Below, in pieces: positions 17,243 to 25,750 of a stretch of 64,000 nucleotides of DNA (position 1 is the stretch's first letter; every line of letters begins with the position of its first letter). This DNA is from Citrobacter telavivensis (GTDB lineage Bacteria; Pseudomonadota; Gammaproteobacteria; Enterobacterales; Enterobacteriaceae): positions 4,960,001 through 5,024,000 of the forward strand of contig CP045205.1 in assembly GCA_009363175.1 (NCBI GenBank), given 5' to 3'. The notes beneath the pieces were generated by a model. The model saw only the letters and a list, made by a program, of their open reading frames with translations, made no database searches and was not told the DNA's origin. A program made the position numbers and the translations under genes.

Positions 17243-17788
17243 ATGAAAAAACTCATTCTTTGCTCAGGTATCTCTTTTGTACTTATGGCTCTTGCGGGGT
17301 GTAGCCAGAACCAGCTCAATCAGTTTCAGCAGCAACTGTCAGATGTCAGCACAATGATATCACCTGGAGAGCAGCATACTTCTGACAAACAGGCTGAACG
17401 TAATGAGATTACCCAGGCATTCAGCCTGCCAGTCGGCGTAGATACTGCTGCACTACGCCTGAAGCAACATTATGGTTTTCCCTCAGATGAAGATGTTTCA
17501 GCAGCAAGAAACAATGGCCAGGGAAATGCTGGCTGGTCAGCATCGGCAATTTCAGAAGGTGCCAGTTGGTCAGCCCAACCTGGGTCTTATTATCGCATGA
17601 GCCGGAACTGGGCAGCTAATGATCGCCTGACAATAGAAGTCACAGGCGATGCTAAACGCAGCAACGTGACCGCAATTTATCGTTCCTCCAATCCGGAGCA
17701 TCTTAAACCTGAATGGACCGCGCGCCTGTGGAAACAAATTCCGGAAGTCGCACGCGGTACGAAGGTTAGTCGGGAGGTCGGGCAATGA
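17243..17788 (+). CDS. Predicted lipoprotein
   Basis: The 181-residue product starts MKKLILCSG and carries a clear lipobox, LAGC, at about residue 20. I chose this ATG because CAGGAG is seven bases upstream and it gives a proper lipoprotein signal. The rest includes a Gln-rich helix (NQLNQFQQQLSDV) and a ~100-residue domain without known motifs. It lies between the TraF-like gene and the IS-split gene, whose start overlaps its stop as ATGA. Confidence 0.7.
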   Translation: MKKLILCSGISFVLMALAGCSQNQLNQFQQQLSDVSTMISPGEQHTSDKQAERNEITQAFSLPVGVDTAALRLKQHYGFPSDEDVSAARNNGQGNAGWSASAISEGASWSAQPGSYYRMSRNWAANDRLTIEVTGDAKRSNVTAIYRSSNPEHLKPEWTARLWKQIPEVARGTKVSREVGQ

Positions 17789-18194
17789 GCAAGTCACCTT
17801 CTCCACGGCCGCAGGAGACTGATATGTCCAGTTTACCAACTGGTGAAAATATCAAAGCCATTGAAAAGCTAATTAGCGATGCCTCAGAGGTTATTGCAAA
17901 ACGCGAGCGCTCAGTCAGACGTGCAGAACGAAATCTGGAAATAGCCGAAGACCACCTTGCAGACCTGGAAAATCAGAGAGATGAACTCGTCATAGCGAGC
18001 TGGGGAGATGTTCCTAATTGGCATGGAATATTTAGTATGAGTGAGGATGCCTCAACTACCATGCGAGCATACCGTGATAAATGGGTCGGTACGATCGCAG
18101 GTCTGCGTCTAACTGCCTTCGGCAATATTTATACCGGACAGTCAGTTTACGGGATCGGTTTCACAACAAAGTCTGAAGAAGAACTGGAGCAAAC

Positions 18195-19423
18195 TGAATC
18201 GCCACGGGTTTAACAGACACCTCAGAGTCATTTAAGATGGCTTAAAGAGAGGTGCCCATGAGCGGTAAGCGTTATCCCGAAGAGTTTAAAATTGAAGCAG
18301 TCAAACAGGTTGTTGATCGCGGTTATTCTGTTGCCAGCGTTGCAACACGTCTCGATATCACCACCCACAGCCTTTACGCCTGGATAAAGAAGTACGGTCC
18401 GGATTCTTCCACTAATAAAGAACAGTCAGATGCTCAGGCCGAGATCCGCCGTCTTCAGAAAGAGCTGAAGCGGGTTACCGACGAACGGGACATATTAAAA
18501 AAAGCCGCGGCGTACTTCGCAAAGCTGTCCGACTGAGGTACGCCTTTATCCGTGACAACACCTGTTGCTGGCCTGTTCGCCTGCTCTGTCGGGTGCTGGA
18601 TGTTCATCCCAGTGGTTTTTACGCCTGGCTTCAGCAGCCGCATTCACAACGCCATCAGGCAGACCTGAGACTGACAGGACAGATTAAACAGTTCTGGCTG
18701 GAATCGGGATGCGTCTATGGTTATCGCAAAATCCATTTGGATCTGCGGGACAGCGGGCAACAGTGCGGAGTGAACAGAGTCTGGCGACTGATGAAACGTG
18801 TCGGGATAAAGGCTCAGGTCGGATACCGGAGCCCGCGGGCACGTAAAGGCGAGGCCAGTATCGTGTCGCCCAACAGGCTCCAGCGACAGTTCAATCCGGA
18901 TGCTCCGGATGAGCGTTGGGTAACGGACATAACCTACATCAGGACCCACGAAGGCTGGCTGTATCTTGCCGTGGTTGTTGATCTGTTCTCACGCAAAATT
19001 ATCGGCTGGTCCATGCAATCCCGGATGACAAAGGACATTGTCCTGAACGCACTGCTGATGGCTGTATGGCGGCGTAATCCCCAAAAACAGGTGCTGGTTC
19101 ATTCGGATCAGGGCAGTCAGTACACAAGCCATGAGTGGCAGTCGTTCCTGAAATCACACGGCCTGGAGGGCAGCATGAGCCGTCGCGGTAACTGCCATGA
19201 TAATGCGGTTGCAGAAAGCTTTTTCCAGTTGTTGAAACGCGAACGGATAAAGAAAAAGATCTACGGAACGCGGGAAGAAGCCCGCAGCGATATTTTTGAT
19301 TACATCGAAATGTTTTATAACAGTAAGCGTCGGCATGGTTCTAGCGATCAGATGTCACCGACAGAATATGAAAACCAGTATTATCAACGGCTCGGAAGTG
19401 TCTAGATTATCCGTGGCGATTCA
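18195..19423 (+). mobile_element. Complete IS3-family insertion sequence (1,229 bp)
   Basis: Both ends carry imperfect terminal inverted repeats starting TGAATCGCCACGG, extending with interruptions to AGACAC and beyond, some 35 bp each. The flanks show a 3-bp direct repeat, AAC (18192-18194 and 19424-19426), the usual duplication of the IS3 group. The element carries orfA and orfB in -1 relation and looks intact, so the insertion is probably recent. Confidence 0.95.
18258..19405 (+). CDS. IS3-family transposase OrfAB (programmed -1 frameshift)
   Basis: OrfA (18258-18536, 92 residues from the ATG) has an N-terminal helix-turn-helix (EEFKIEAVKQVVDRGYSVASVA) and a leucine-zipper-like helix. OrfB lies in the -1 frame and has no proper start of its own; it is open from upstream of the A7G slippery run at 18497-18504. 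The OrfB catalytic DDE residues are visible in WVTDITYI, VHSDQGSQYTS and NAVAESFF. Frameshifting at A7G would make the fused transposase. Confidence 0.93.
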
Positions 19424-19699
19424 AACAGTCCAGATGGTGGAGTTTGTTCTGCCGTACCTTATTGCTGATGAGCGAAAAGAAAAATCATTAATGATTTATA
19501 ACTACCCCGCGGTGGACTGCTACCACAGCTTCGTTTTTAATATCGAAACAGGTACATATGGCATCGCCACAGATCGCTTTATGTCACGTCAGGAAACGAT
19601 GGAGTTTCCCTCACTGGAATTCGCACTTCGTCATCTCCAGGCAAACACCTTAATAGACGATGTAGATAAACGGAAAAGCCTGAACGATGAGGTGACGGA

Positions 19700-19978
19700 A
19701 TGAAAGATGTGTACTGGGTAGTCGAAGCCAACGGGAAGGAAATTGGCGCTATGACACTGGATGAGTTTGAAGACATCCAAAAGTCCGTGAAGGCAAACTG
19801 GTTGAACAGGATCGTTGCCGTTATCAGGTTTTTCTTTTTCCCTGCATATAAGAAAACAGGCCTGTATTTGCCTGAAATTGAAGAGGAAGTAAAAGCACTT
19901 TTGCAGGTCAGAACTGATGCTCCGCTAACCATTAAATTCGTTCGCGGAGAAATGCCATCTCAGATAAGACTACTATAA
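19700..19978 (+). CDS. Small unknown protein downstream of the split gene
   Basis: The 92-residue product starts at the ATGA overlap with the split gene's stop, indicating coupled translation in the original operon. It has one hydrophobic, aromatic stretch (IVAVIRFFFFP, about residues 37-47) that could be a membrane segment and an otherwise mixed composition. Not recognised. The IS insertion upstream may have a polar effect on it. Confidence 0.6.
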   Translation: MKDVYWVVEANGKEIGAMTLDEFEDIQKSVKANWLNRIVAVIRFFFFPAYKKTGLYLPEIEEEVKALLQVRTDAPLTIKFVRGEMPSQIRLL

Positions 19979-20030
19979 CGGCCAGTAGCAAGATGCTGCC
20001 TCATCAACCATTCAATCTCTATACCCAATA

Positions 20031-20056
20031 AAAAAGCCCCCGGGAGGGAGCTTTTT
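20031..20056. terminator. Bidirectional terminator between convergent operons
   Basis: AAAAAGCCCC...GGGAGCTTTTT forms a stem with A/T flanks usable on both strands. It lies between the rightward gene ending at 19978 and the leftward gene ending at 20062. Confidence 0.85.
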
Positions 20057-20061
20057 ATTAT

Positions 20062-20745
20062 TCAGGCGGCCTGATTCAGGACATGACGTAAACGACCGGG
20101 CCAGTTGCCCTGGTAATGCGCAAACGTATGCAACACACGACGGCGTTCATCGCAAAGAGAGTTGCCAATAACCACTTCACCTGGCACTCCACACAGCGTT
20201 AACTGAATATAAGCCATCCCCGCAGCCAGCGGATCGATATCAGTAGCTGAAACCCACAAATACCGGTGTGGTGAATAACCGGCATCGCGCAGCACAGTGG
20301 CAAATGCGAGCACCATACATCCTGCGCCACAGGCTGGCTCCGCCAGGGTAATAAAAGGCTTGTCCGCAAAATTATCAGCAACGTTGCCGAGTTGCATGCG
20401 CGCCATCATGATGCCCACATCCCATGGGGTAAAAAACTGACCACGATATTTATCACCCAGTTCGAGCTGCATGAAAACCTGTCCAAGAAAATCCCCCGGT
20501 GAATCATCCAGCCCATTGACAACATGGGCCAGCAATTCTGCCATACGGACTACATCCTTCTTTTCATAACGTGCAACTATGTGTAGATATTTCTGCTCCC
20601 GCTTTTCGCAGAAACTGAGGGCATTCTGAAGAGCAATAACGCTGCAACTGATGAAGTCTTCAAAAACCTGATGTCGATGGTGATAACGAGCAGTCTGGTT
20701 GAAAAGCGAAATGAACGCCTTTTCATGGTTTATAAGATTTTTCAT
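20062..20745 (-). CDS. N6-adenine-methyltransferase-like protein
   Basis: The 227-residue product starts at the ATG at 20745, preceded by AAAGGAGA. Residues ~110-160 hold a SAM-binding motif (LAEPACGAGCMVLAFA) and a following acidic motif (ATDIDPLAAGMAYIQ), as in N-6 DNA methylases of HsdM type. The catalytic (N/D)PP(Y/F) motif IV is not visible and the protein is short. It may be an inactive or regulatory relative, as often found on plasmids and ICEs. It is last in the leftward operon and has its own hairpin leader. Confidence 0.65.
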   Translation of the reverse strand: MKNLINHEKAFISLFNQTARYHHRHQVFEDFISCSVIALQNALSFCEKREQKYLHIVARYEKKDVVRMAELLAHVVNGLDDSPGDFLGQVFMQLELGDKYRGQFFTPWDVGIMMARMQLGNVADNFADKPFITLAEPACGAGCMVLAFATVLRDAGYSPHRYLWVSATDIDPLAAGMAYIQLTLCGVPGEVVIGNSLCDERRRVLHTFAHYQGNWPGRLRHVLNQAA

Positions 20746-20772
20746 GCATGTCTCCTTTAACGGGAAACACGC

Positions 20773-20804
20773 CCCTGACGGGGAAACAGTGTTTCCCGTC
20801 AGGG
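20773..20804 (-). promoter_or_regulatory. Leader hairpin A (5' of the methylase-like gene)
   Basis: On the plus strand CCCTGAC-G-GGGAAAC pairs with GTTTCCC-GTCAGGG across a three-base loop. It begins 27 bases before the start codon and is one of seven similar leaders in this operon. Confidence 0.75.
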
Positions 20805-20806
20805 TG

Positions 20807-20833
20807 AAAAAAAGCCACAACAAGTGTTGTGGC
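20807..20833 (-). terminator. Terminator after the DUF1281 gene
   Basis: A perfect 9-bp stem GCCACAACA / TGTTGTGGC with a two-base loop is followed on the minus strand by seven Ts. It lies 43 bp after the stop of the DUF1281 gene and directly before leader hairpin A. It could end the upstream transcript or act with hairpin A as an attenuator. Confidence 0.8.
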
Positions 20834-20875
20834 CAGTATGTTGAACCGGTTAGCCCGGGTTATCCTGGTTTAGTG

Positions 20876-21829
20876 TCAGGCCCGAATGCTCCCGTATTGT
20901 GCCGCTGGCGCCGCATATGGCGTTACCGCTGTGGTTTCCGTAGAGACAAGGTACATTCTTGCTGTTTCACCGTTGCTCAGTTGCTGCATTTCTTCCGGCC
21001 AGGGGCCACTGTCAACGTGATCACCGCGGTCAAAACAGTTATATCCGGAAAAACCTTCATCCACTGATTTCCAGTAATGACGGATCTCACAGTCAAACAG
21101 CTCTGACATCTCACCCATAACCTCTCCAGATGGCGGGTACCAGGGGGTATCGAACGTCAGTAATATCGTGCCCAGTGATTCACGGCTCCAGTTGGCTTTA
21201 TGACCAGCCGGGAACTCCACACCATACAGCTGCGTGTAAAGATCTGCAGTTGTGTTAAGCCCCCGGAACAAACCACTGTTACCGTTCAACTCAGTTGCAA
21301 GACGTGACGGCATTATCATCAGCATATCGCAGGGACAACTCGCGGCCGGCATTATACTGAGCCATTCCCAACGCTCCTGCGGATCGAACTGTTCCCCGAA
21401 GCTGGCAACACCAAACCAGTCAGCATAGTGAACAGCCATCAACTGGGACATTATCTGGCGCGATGAAACTGGAATACTCTCCCATTTAAGTGTTTCCAGG
21501 CCGGACTGAACCCAGATCTTCTCCATACGTGCAATAGTAGCGCTGTCGAGCCACGCATCCTTTTCCATTAATTCCAGGAAATGCTGGAACGCCTGGTTTG
21601 CCGAAGTAGAAGCCCCCGTACCGGCGGCCGTAAGCATCGGATAAGCAGTAAACTCTGTCGCTTTTGTTGGCTTAAGTATCCCGGCACATCCAGCAAGAAA
21701 CAGCTTTATGGCCTGCCGTATGGCATGTCGATAACGCGGAGTTTCAGTGCCGGCAATCCAGGACTGCATCACGTCAATACAAACAGATTTCGCAGTGATT
21801 TCCAGACGGTTTTTGCACCATGAAAACAT
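20876..21829 (-). CDS. DUF1281 / Api92-like plasmid protein
   Basis: The 317-residue protein starts MFSWCKNRLEITA, the typical opening of the DUF1281 family with an Api92-like ferredoxin-like C-terminal fold, common on enterobacterial plasmids and ICEs. Its function is unknown. The C-terminal half (HYADWFGVASF...LTFDTPWYPPS) is the better conserved part in the family as I remember it. AAGAGGAG lies eight bases before the ATG, and the gene has its own hairpin leader. Confidence 0.75.
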   Translation of the reverse strand: MFSWCKNRLEITAKSVCIDVMQSWIAGTETPRYRHAIRQAIKLFLAGCAGILKPTKATEFTAYPMLTAAGTGASTSANQAFQHFLELMEKDAWLDSATIARMEKIWVQSGLETLKWESIPVSSRQIMSQLMAVHYADWFGVASFGEQFDPQERWEWLSIMPAASCPCDMLMIMPSRLATELNGNSGLFRGLNTTADLYTQLYGVEFPAGHKANWSRESLGTILLTFDTPWYPPSGEVMGEMSELFDCEIRHYWKSVDEGFSGYNCFDRGDHVDSGPWPEEMQQLSNGETARMYLVSTETTAVTPYAAPAAQYGSIRA

Positions 21830-21860
21830 AGTTATTACTCCTCTTTAGTTTAGACAGAGG

Positions 21861-21893
21861 GCATCTCCCTGAGGAGATACCCTCAGGGGATGC
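21861..21893 (-). promoter_or_regulatory. Leader hairpin B (5' of the DUF1281 gene)
   Basis: GCATC-T-CCCTGAGG is paired with CCTCAGGG-GATGC around a six-base loop. The 13-bp stem with one bulge begins 31 bases before the start codon. Confidence 0.75.
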
Positions 21894-21920
21894 TGATGAC
21901 CAGGGCCATCAAGTTTATTG

Positions 21921-22913
21921 TTAAGCAGCCTTGTTCTGTTCCGGTTGTCGGTTCAGTGGCTGCAGTAAAAATTCCGACGCTTCCCGGGCAAACCGGCAGG
22001 CGCGGAAAAAGGCTTTTTTATCGTCACGAAGTACCTTCAGCCAACTGGCCAGATAGCTTTCATGTTGAACATCACCGTAAATACCCAGCTCTGCACAAAG
22101 AAAAGCACTGCCGGTTTCGGCAATAAGCTCCTCAAAGGCGTAAACCGGATCACCGAATTTTCGCGAAGAAGATGTTATCCCTTCACGGCTAAGGCGGCGG
22201 CTGTGGCCGGTTGCATGAACCAGTTCATGCAGTAGCGTGGACCAGTAATCAGCTTCAGAATTAAACTGCGAAGTCGTAGGCATCACAATTCGATCGGTTG
22301 ATGGCTGATAATACGCCCGGTTTTGTCGGTACGATGTGCAAACCACACCGGTTGCATTCAGTACTGACAGTACCTGCCCCTGTTGTTGTTCACTGAGTAT
22401 GGAATGCCGCTCCTCTTCTGCCTCTGTTGGCGGCATGCCGGCAACAGCATCCGGCAGTCCATCACACTGGGCGACATTGAAAAGTTGCAGCGGCTTCAGC
22501 ATCGCAAGCGACTCCATGACGGGATTACCGTCTTTATCGAACAGCTTGTTATCGTTGCCATCCGTCGCCTGTTTCTCAAACGGTTTGTAGATAATGGCCA
22601 TCGAGCTGGTTTCACCCTTGCGCACCTGACCACCCACGGCTTTCGCCTGCTGGTATGTCAGCCATCGATCGGATGGAAATCCCCGCTCTTCAGCAGACAT
22701 CCACAGCAAGGGTATATTCACTCCGCTGTAATGGCGGCCGGTTGTGGCATTCACCGGTAACGCGCTGCCATGTACGTTCTGTGCAGAACGCCACGGCCGG
22801 CGCCACGGTGGAACCCCTTTTCCCAGGGCAGCAATGATTTTGTCGGTGACCTGCTGGTAAAGATCGGCTTTCTGAGCCGGCGCGGCCTTACGGCCGCGAA
22901 TGGATTTGTTCAT
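21921..22913 (-). CDS. ardC: ArdC-type antirestriction protein (ssDNA-binding, zincin domain)
   Basis: The N-terminal half (about residues 15-130) is the ArdC ssDNA-binding domain, as in TraC primases, with PPWRRPW and LPVNATTGRHYSGVN. The C-terminal half is a zincin-like metallopeptidase with HELVH (in LLHELVHATGH) and a downstream Glu in FEELIAETGSAFL. ArdC proteins protect incoming single-stranded plasmid DNA from restriction during conjugation. The 330-residue form from the ATG at 22913 starts MNKSIRGRK; the ORF extends further upstream, but that part overlaps the leader hairpin. Confidence 0.85.
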   Translation of the reverse strand: MNKSIRGRKAAPAQKADLYQQVTDKIIAALGKGVPPWRRPWRSAQNVHGSALPVNATTGRHYSGVNIPLLWMSAEERGFPSDRWLTYQQAKAVGGQVRKGETSSMAIIYKPFEKQATDGNDNKLFDKDGNPVMESLAMLKPLQLFNVAQCDGLPDAVAGMPPTEAEEERHSILSEQQQGQVLSVLNATGVVCTSYRQNRAYYQPSTDRIVMPTTSQFNSEADYWSTLLHELVHATGHSRRLSREGITSSSRKFGDPVYAFEELIAETGSAFLCAELGIYGDVQHESYLASWLKVLRDDKKAFFRACRFAREASEFLLQPLNRQPEQNKAA

Positions 22914-22934
22914 AAGGATGCAACCTGTAAAAAA

Positions 22935-22976
22935 GGGCGCATCCTCCCCGGGGGCGGAAGAATGCGCCACCGGGAG
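22935..22976 (-). promoter_or_regulatory. Leader hairpin C (5' of ardC)
   Basis: GGCGCAT pairs with ATGCGCC, and CTCCCCG with the later CGGGAG. These give overlapping alternative stems 21 bases before the ardC start. The T-rich run on the minus strand (TTTTTT) next to it could give a terminator/antiterminator switch. Confidence 0.6.
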
Positions 22977-23009
22977 TGGAAAAAAGTCAGAGATAGTCAG
23001 TAATACAAC

Positions 23010-23633
23010 CTAACGGCGGGTTGCCGCGTAACGGAAAGAGCCATCAGACATCACCTCGCTGACGCTGCTGCGCACGCTGCGAACCGCACTCTCAAATATC
23101 GCGCGATCAGCAGGTTTTGCCCGTTTACAGTCGAGACGGATTACCCTGTCAAGCACATACAGCGCCTGCGAGCGCCAGCTCAGACGTTCCGCATTCCCCA
23201 CACAGGCAGGTAAATGCCGGAGAGACTGATCGTAGAGCCAACGAATATTGCTGCGATATTCCTCCACCAGGACATACACCTTTTCTGGCGGACGGGTCTC
23301 TTTACGAATTGTCATACCAGTCCCCAGTGGACCGGCCGATGGCATCATAAAAAGATCGTGGTGTTCGGTCAGAACGGCGTCGAATTTGCTCTGCTCCATA
23401 AAGGTCTGAAAAGCGTATTCCTTCCCGGGAATTAACAGGTCTGCATTTTCCGACCAGTTTGCATCTTTCGAGGGATTACAACCTTCCGCCCATGCCCTGA
23501 GCCATTCGCCGGGGTTTCGGTCATCCGGAACCCGGATGTATATACCAAGGTTCTTTTCAAGCAGCAGTGGCCTTTGCATACCGCCCTGCTGTGATAAAAG
23601 AGGGCGTAATTCGGTTGAGGTAAAGCGAATCAT
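23010..23633 (-). CDS. Unknown plasmid/ICE-type protein
   Basis: The 207-residue product has a good ribosome site (TAAGGAG) before the ATG at 23633. It is soluble, with moderately conserved-looking pieces (LLEKNLGIYIRVPDDRNPGEWLRAWAEGCNP). I recall similar proteins beside ardC on enterobacterial plasmids but cannot give a function. It has its own hairpin leader. Confidence 0.65.
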   Translation of the reverse strand: MIRFTSTELRPLLSQQGGMQRPLLLEKNLGIYIRVPDDRNPGEWLRAWAEGCNPSKDANWSENADLLIPGKEYAFQTFMEQSKFDAVLTEHHDLFMMPSAGPLGTGMTIRKETRPPEKVYVLVEEYRSNIRWLYDQSLRHLPACVGNAERLSWRSQALYVLDRVIRLDCKRAKPADRAIFESAVRSVRSSVSEVMSDGSFRYAATRR

Positions 23634-23661
23634 CAGGACTCCTTAAATTAATAAGGAGGAG

Positions 23662-23694
23662 ACTTCCCCTGGAGGGAAGGTCCCTCCGGGAAGT
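23662..23694 (-). promoter_or_regulatory. Leader hairpin D
   Basis: ACTTCCC-CT-GGAGGGA pairs with TCCCTCC-GGGAAGT around a three-base loop. This is a 14-bp stem with a two-base bulge, 28 bases before the start at 23633. Confidence 0.75.
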
Positions 23695-23714
23695 GTTAAT
23701 CAGTCAGAACTGAT

Positions 23715-24023
23715 TCAGTCGAAACGGTAACGCAGCCAGGCCATCTGCTGCGCCATCTGCCGTCCCGCCCGTAAAGCCTTACGTGCGGAGGCAAACTGAC
23801 CGGCGCTGGCCAGTTGCTGATACTGCCAGTCACGCGAACTGTAGCCCGTTCTGCGTGAAATGATGGCGGTAAAACCCCCTTCAGACTGAACGACCTCGGC
23901 GCGGAAACTGCTGTGACCGCTACGGTTGGTGAACCATTCGGCCTGCTGCTGCCGCATTGCTTCTGAAATGCGGCTGAGGACGCGCGTGGTATGGGTGATA
24001 AACAACAGTATTATACTGCTCAT
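23715..24023 (-). CDS. Small unknown basic protein
   Basis: The 102-residue product from the ATG at 24023 (AAGGAG upstream) is rich in Arg, Gln and Ala, with a hydrophobic start (MSSIILLFI) and helical C-terminal part (SARKALRAGRQMAQQMAWLRYRFD). Not recognised. It lies in the leftward operon with hairpin leaders. Confidence 0.55.
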   Translation of the reverse strand: MSSIILLFITHTTRVLSRISEAMRQQQAEWFTNRSGHSSFRAEVVQSEGGFTAIISRRTGYSSRDWQYQQLASAGQFASARKALRAGRQMAQQMAWLRYRFD

Positions 24024-24064
24024 GGTTTTCTCCTTAGTTAATGCGGAGAAAACCATCACCGCAG

Positions 24065-24087
24065 ATGCAGGGAGGTTGTCCCCGCAT
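24065..24087 (-). promoter_or_regulatory. Leader hairpin E
   Basis: ATGC-A-GGGA pairs with TCCC-C-GCAT around a five-base loop. It is the shortest of the seven leader stems, 41 bases before the start at 24023. Confidence 0.6.
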
Positions 24088-24177
24088 GGGTTGGTACATC
24101 AGTTATAAGCTGGCTTCATTCAGAAAACACAACCACCTCCGTATGGAGAAAGTCCCCATAGGGTTCAGTGCATCACG

Positions 24178-24543
24178 TCAGAAATCAGCATCGCTGCGTT
24201 CCATAGACAGAAAGGCCTCTTCGTCTTTGACTGCGCTTTTGTAGAAATATATCCAGGCTTCTTTATCAATACCTTCTGCCATGCGGCAGAGGTCGTTAAA
24301 GAATGCCTCCCATGATCCCGGTATAAGTTTTCGAACATACAGTTCAGCCAGTTCCCGGGCAACAGAAGCCATATCCCAGACATAATACGGAAAGCCGTCT
24401 TCATCTGTCCCGGTATTTAGGTCAAGGCGGCGAAGCGCTGCGATACTCAGCAGCTCGCCTTCCGCTTTAGCCAGTGCAACTTTGTGAGCATTACGCTCGC
24501 TGGCACGGATGTGAAAATCTTCGGTGAGAATTAACTCGTTCAT
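24178..24543 (-). CDS. Small unknown acidic protein
   Basis: The 121-residue product starts MNELILTEDFHIRASERNAH at 24543. It is acidic and soluble, with a region GFPYYVWDMASVARELAELYV that suggests a compact alpha/beta fold. Not recognised. The frame continues upstream but into the hairpin leader, so the ATG at 24543 with AAAGGATT nearby is preferred. Confidence 0.55.
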   Translation of the reverse strand: MNELILTEDFHIRASERNAHKVALAKAEGELLSIAALRRLDLNTGTDEDGFPYYVWDMASVARELAELYVRKLIPGSWEAFFNDLCRMAEGIDKEAWIYFYKSAVKDEEAFLSMERSDADF

Positions 24544-24575
24544 AAAGGATTCCTTAAAGAGTTGTGGAATCCTGT

Positions 24576-24604
24576 CCCTGACCGGGACAGAAGTCCCGTT
24601 AGGG
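24576..24604 (-). promoter_or_regulatory. Leader hairpin F
   Basis: CCCTGACCGGGAC pairs with GTCCCGTTAGGG around a four-base loop, 32 bases before the start at 24543. Confidence 0.75.
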
Positions 24605-24631
24605 TGAGAAAATCTTCGACTAATAAGGCCG

Positions 24632-25048
24632 TCAGGCGATGTCTGAGAAATGGGCGCTCTGATAAAACATTTCGCGCAATTGCTCTGTAGCTTCGTCCAG
24701 CTCTTTTTCCTCGCGAGACCTGGTAACGCCCTGAAGAAAAGCTGTACTCCAGTGAAAACTGTGAACATCTGTCCCCAGAAGCGTAAGCTCGCTCACTGCT
24801 TCTTCGACAAAGGTATGTTTTATGAAGCCATGCTCAGTTGCAAAACCAACTGTATGCGCGACATGTCTGAGAAAAGTCAGGTAATCAGGAAGGCCGTCAG
24901 CAGGAACCTGAGGATCTGCGTCGACCATGAGTTTGTTATCCAGACGAACGTTAAGCTGAGTTTTTACGTAATCCACAATGATTTTTGCAGAAGCGGGTGA
25001 GTCACAACTCAGTAACGCGAGCGGATTGATCATTCTGGTGTAATGCAT
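24632..25048 (-). CDS. Small unknown protein, first of the hairpin-leader operon
   Basis: The 138-residue product starts MHYTRMINPLALL at 25048, preceded by AAGGAATCG. It is helical and acidic at the C-terminus (RSREEKELDEATEQLREMF). Not recognised. It is the most upstream gene of the leftward series and also carries a hairpin leader. Confidence 0.55.
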   Translation of the reverse strand: MHYTRMINPLALLSCDSPASAKIIVDYVKTQLNVRLDNKLMVDADPQVPADGLPDYLTFLRHVAHTVGFATEHGFIKHTFVEEAVSELTLLGTDVHSFHWSTAFLQGVTRSREEKELDEATEQLREMFYQSAHFSDIA

Positions 25049-25080
25049 GGGTACGATTCCTTATGAAAAAAGGGAACCGT

Positions 25081-25105
25081 CCCAAAGGGAAAGTATCCCT
25101 CAGGG
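25081..25105 (-). promoter_or_regulatory. Leader hairpin G
   Basis: CCC-AA-AGGGA pairs with TCCCT-CA-GGG around five bases, 32 bases before the start at 25048. The CCCTGAGGGA edge is shared with the other leaders. Confidence 0.7.
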
Positions 25106-25222
25106 TGAGAATCAGGCCAAAAATGCCGGATGAGTAAATCAGGTGTTTGGTAGTGTGAAGTGATGTAGAAAAGGACCTTAACCTGTAATCAGGTTCCTGT
25201 TTGCAAAGGTTAAACAGGTTTG

Positions 25223-25312
25223 AACCGCCCGAAAGCGCCATCTCTCAGGTTATGATGGCATTGGCATGTGATTACCCGAAGGCGCCTGTCTCAAATCACT
25301 CAGGCATTGGCA
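25223..25312 (-). ncRNA. STAXI-like tandem pseudoknot, copy A
   Basis: On the minus strand two repeated units start TGCCAATGCC. In unit 1 GCCTG pairs with CAGGC and GTGATT with AATCAC in pseudoknotted order. In unit 2 GCCATC pairs with GATGGC and AACC with GGTT. Each encloses a GGCGCC-TTCG-GGT-type hairpin (TTTCG in unit 2). Tandem simple pseudoknots with UNCG loops next to integrase and antirestriction genes are the definition of the STAXI motif. Copy A lies downstream of the recombinase operon and upstream of the leader operon. Confidence 0.8.
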
Positions 25313-25504
25313 GTTGTCAGAGACAACGTTAGCAAATTAAGCGTACACAATTCCCGCACCTCAGGCAATAGTGTCAACGCAAAGATCTTCCCACATTGTG
25401 GTTTGAACCAGGACGATGAAGCCCTTAACGGAAAGTCACTACTGCTGAGAATATCCTGAGAAAATGTGTCATGTTTAAATTGACCAGAAAAAAGGATCAT
25501 ATTT

Positions 25505-25750
25505 TTACATTTCATGAGCGTTTTCTTTTTCTCTCAGTGATTTCCTGAAAGTTTCAGACAGTGCGCCACGGATGAAATACAGACAGGCATCAGTACGGGT
25601 AAATTTGTCTCCGTAATGCGCATGAACCTCCTGTGAACAAGCCACCTCGTAATGCCCCCTATCGATAATACGTGAAATCCTTTCCTTCCATCCCAAAAAC
25701 ACACGACCAATAACCAAATCCTCACCAGAAACAAAAATGCTTTTACTCAT
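25505..25750 (-). CDS. Small unknown partner of the recombinase
   Basis: The 81-residue product starts MSKSIFVSGEDLVIGRVFLG. Its start overlaps the recombinase stop by eight bases (ATGAGTAA), so the two are translationally coupled. It has no recognised motif. A role as accessory or directionality factor is possible only by position. Confidence 0.6.
   Translation of the reverse strand: MSKSIFVSGEDLVIGRVFLGWKERISRIIDRGHYEVACSQEVHAHYGDKFTRTDACLYFIRGALSETFRKSLREKENAHEM

Larger units (their letters stand above)
17785..19703 (+). pseudogene. Gene split by the IS3-family insertion (228-aa protein when repaired)
   Basis: The 5' part (17785-18194) and 3' part (19427-19703) lie on either side of the insertion sequence. 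Removing the IS and one copy of the AAC target duplication joins them in frame (…LEQ-T-VQMVEF…) to 687 bp, a 228-residue protein. The N-terminal half is a coiled-coil-like helix (RSVRRAERNLEIAEDHLADLENQ). The rest is not recognised. As it stands the upstream part reads into the IS end and stops after SPRV. The start overlaps the lipoprotein stop (ATGA), and the end overlaps the next gene (ATGA), so the original operon was tightly packed. Confidence 0.85.

Noticed and set aside
20773..25105. Reading the leader hairpins as a CRISPR array
   Set aside because: Spacing follows gene starts, repeats are not identical in sequence, and genes, not spacers, lie between them.
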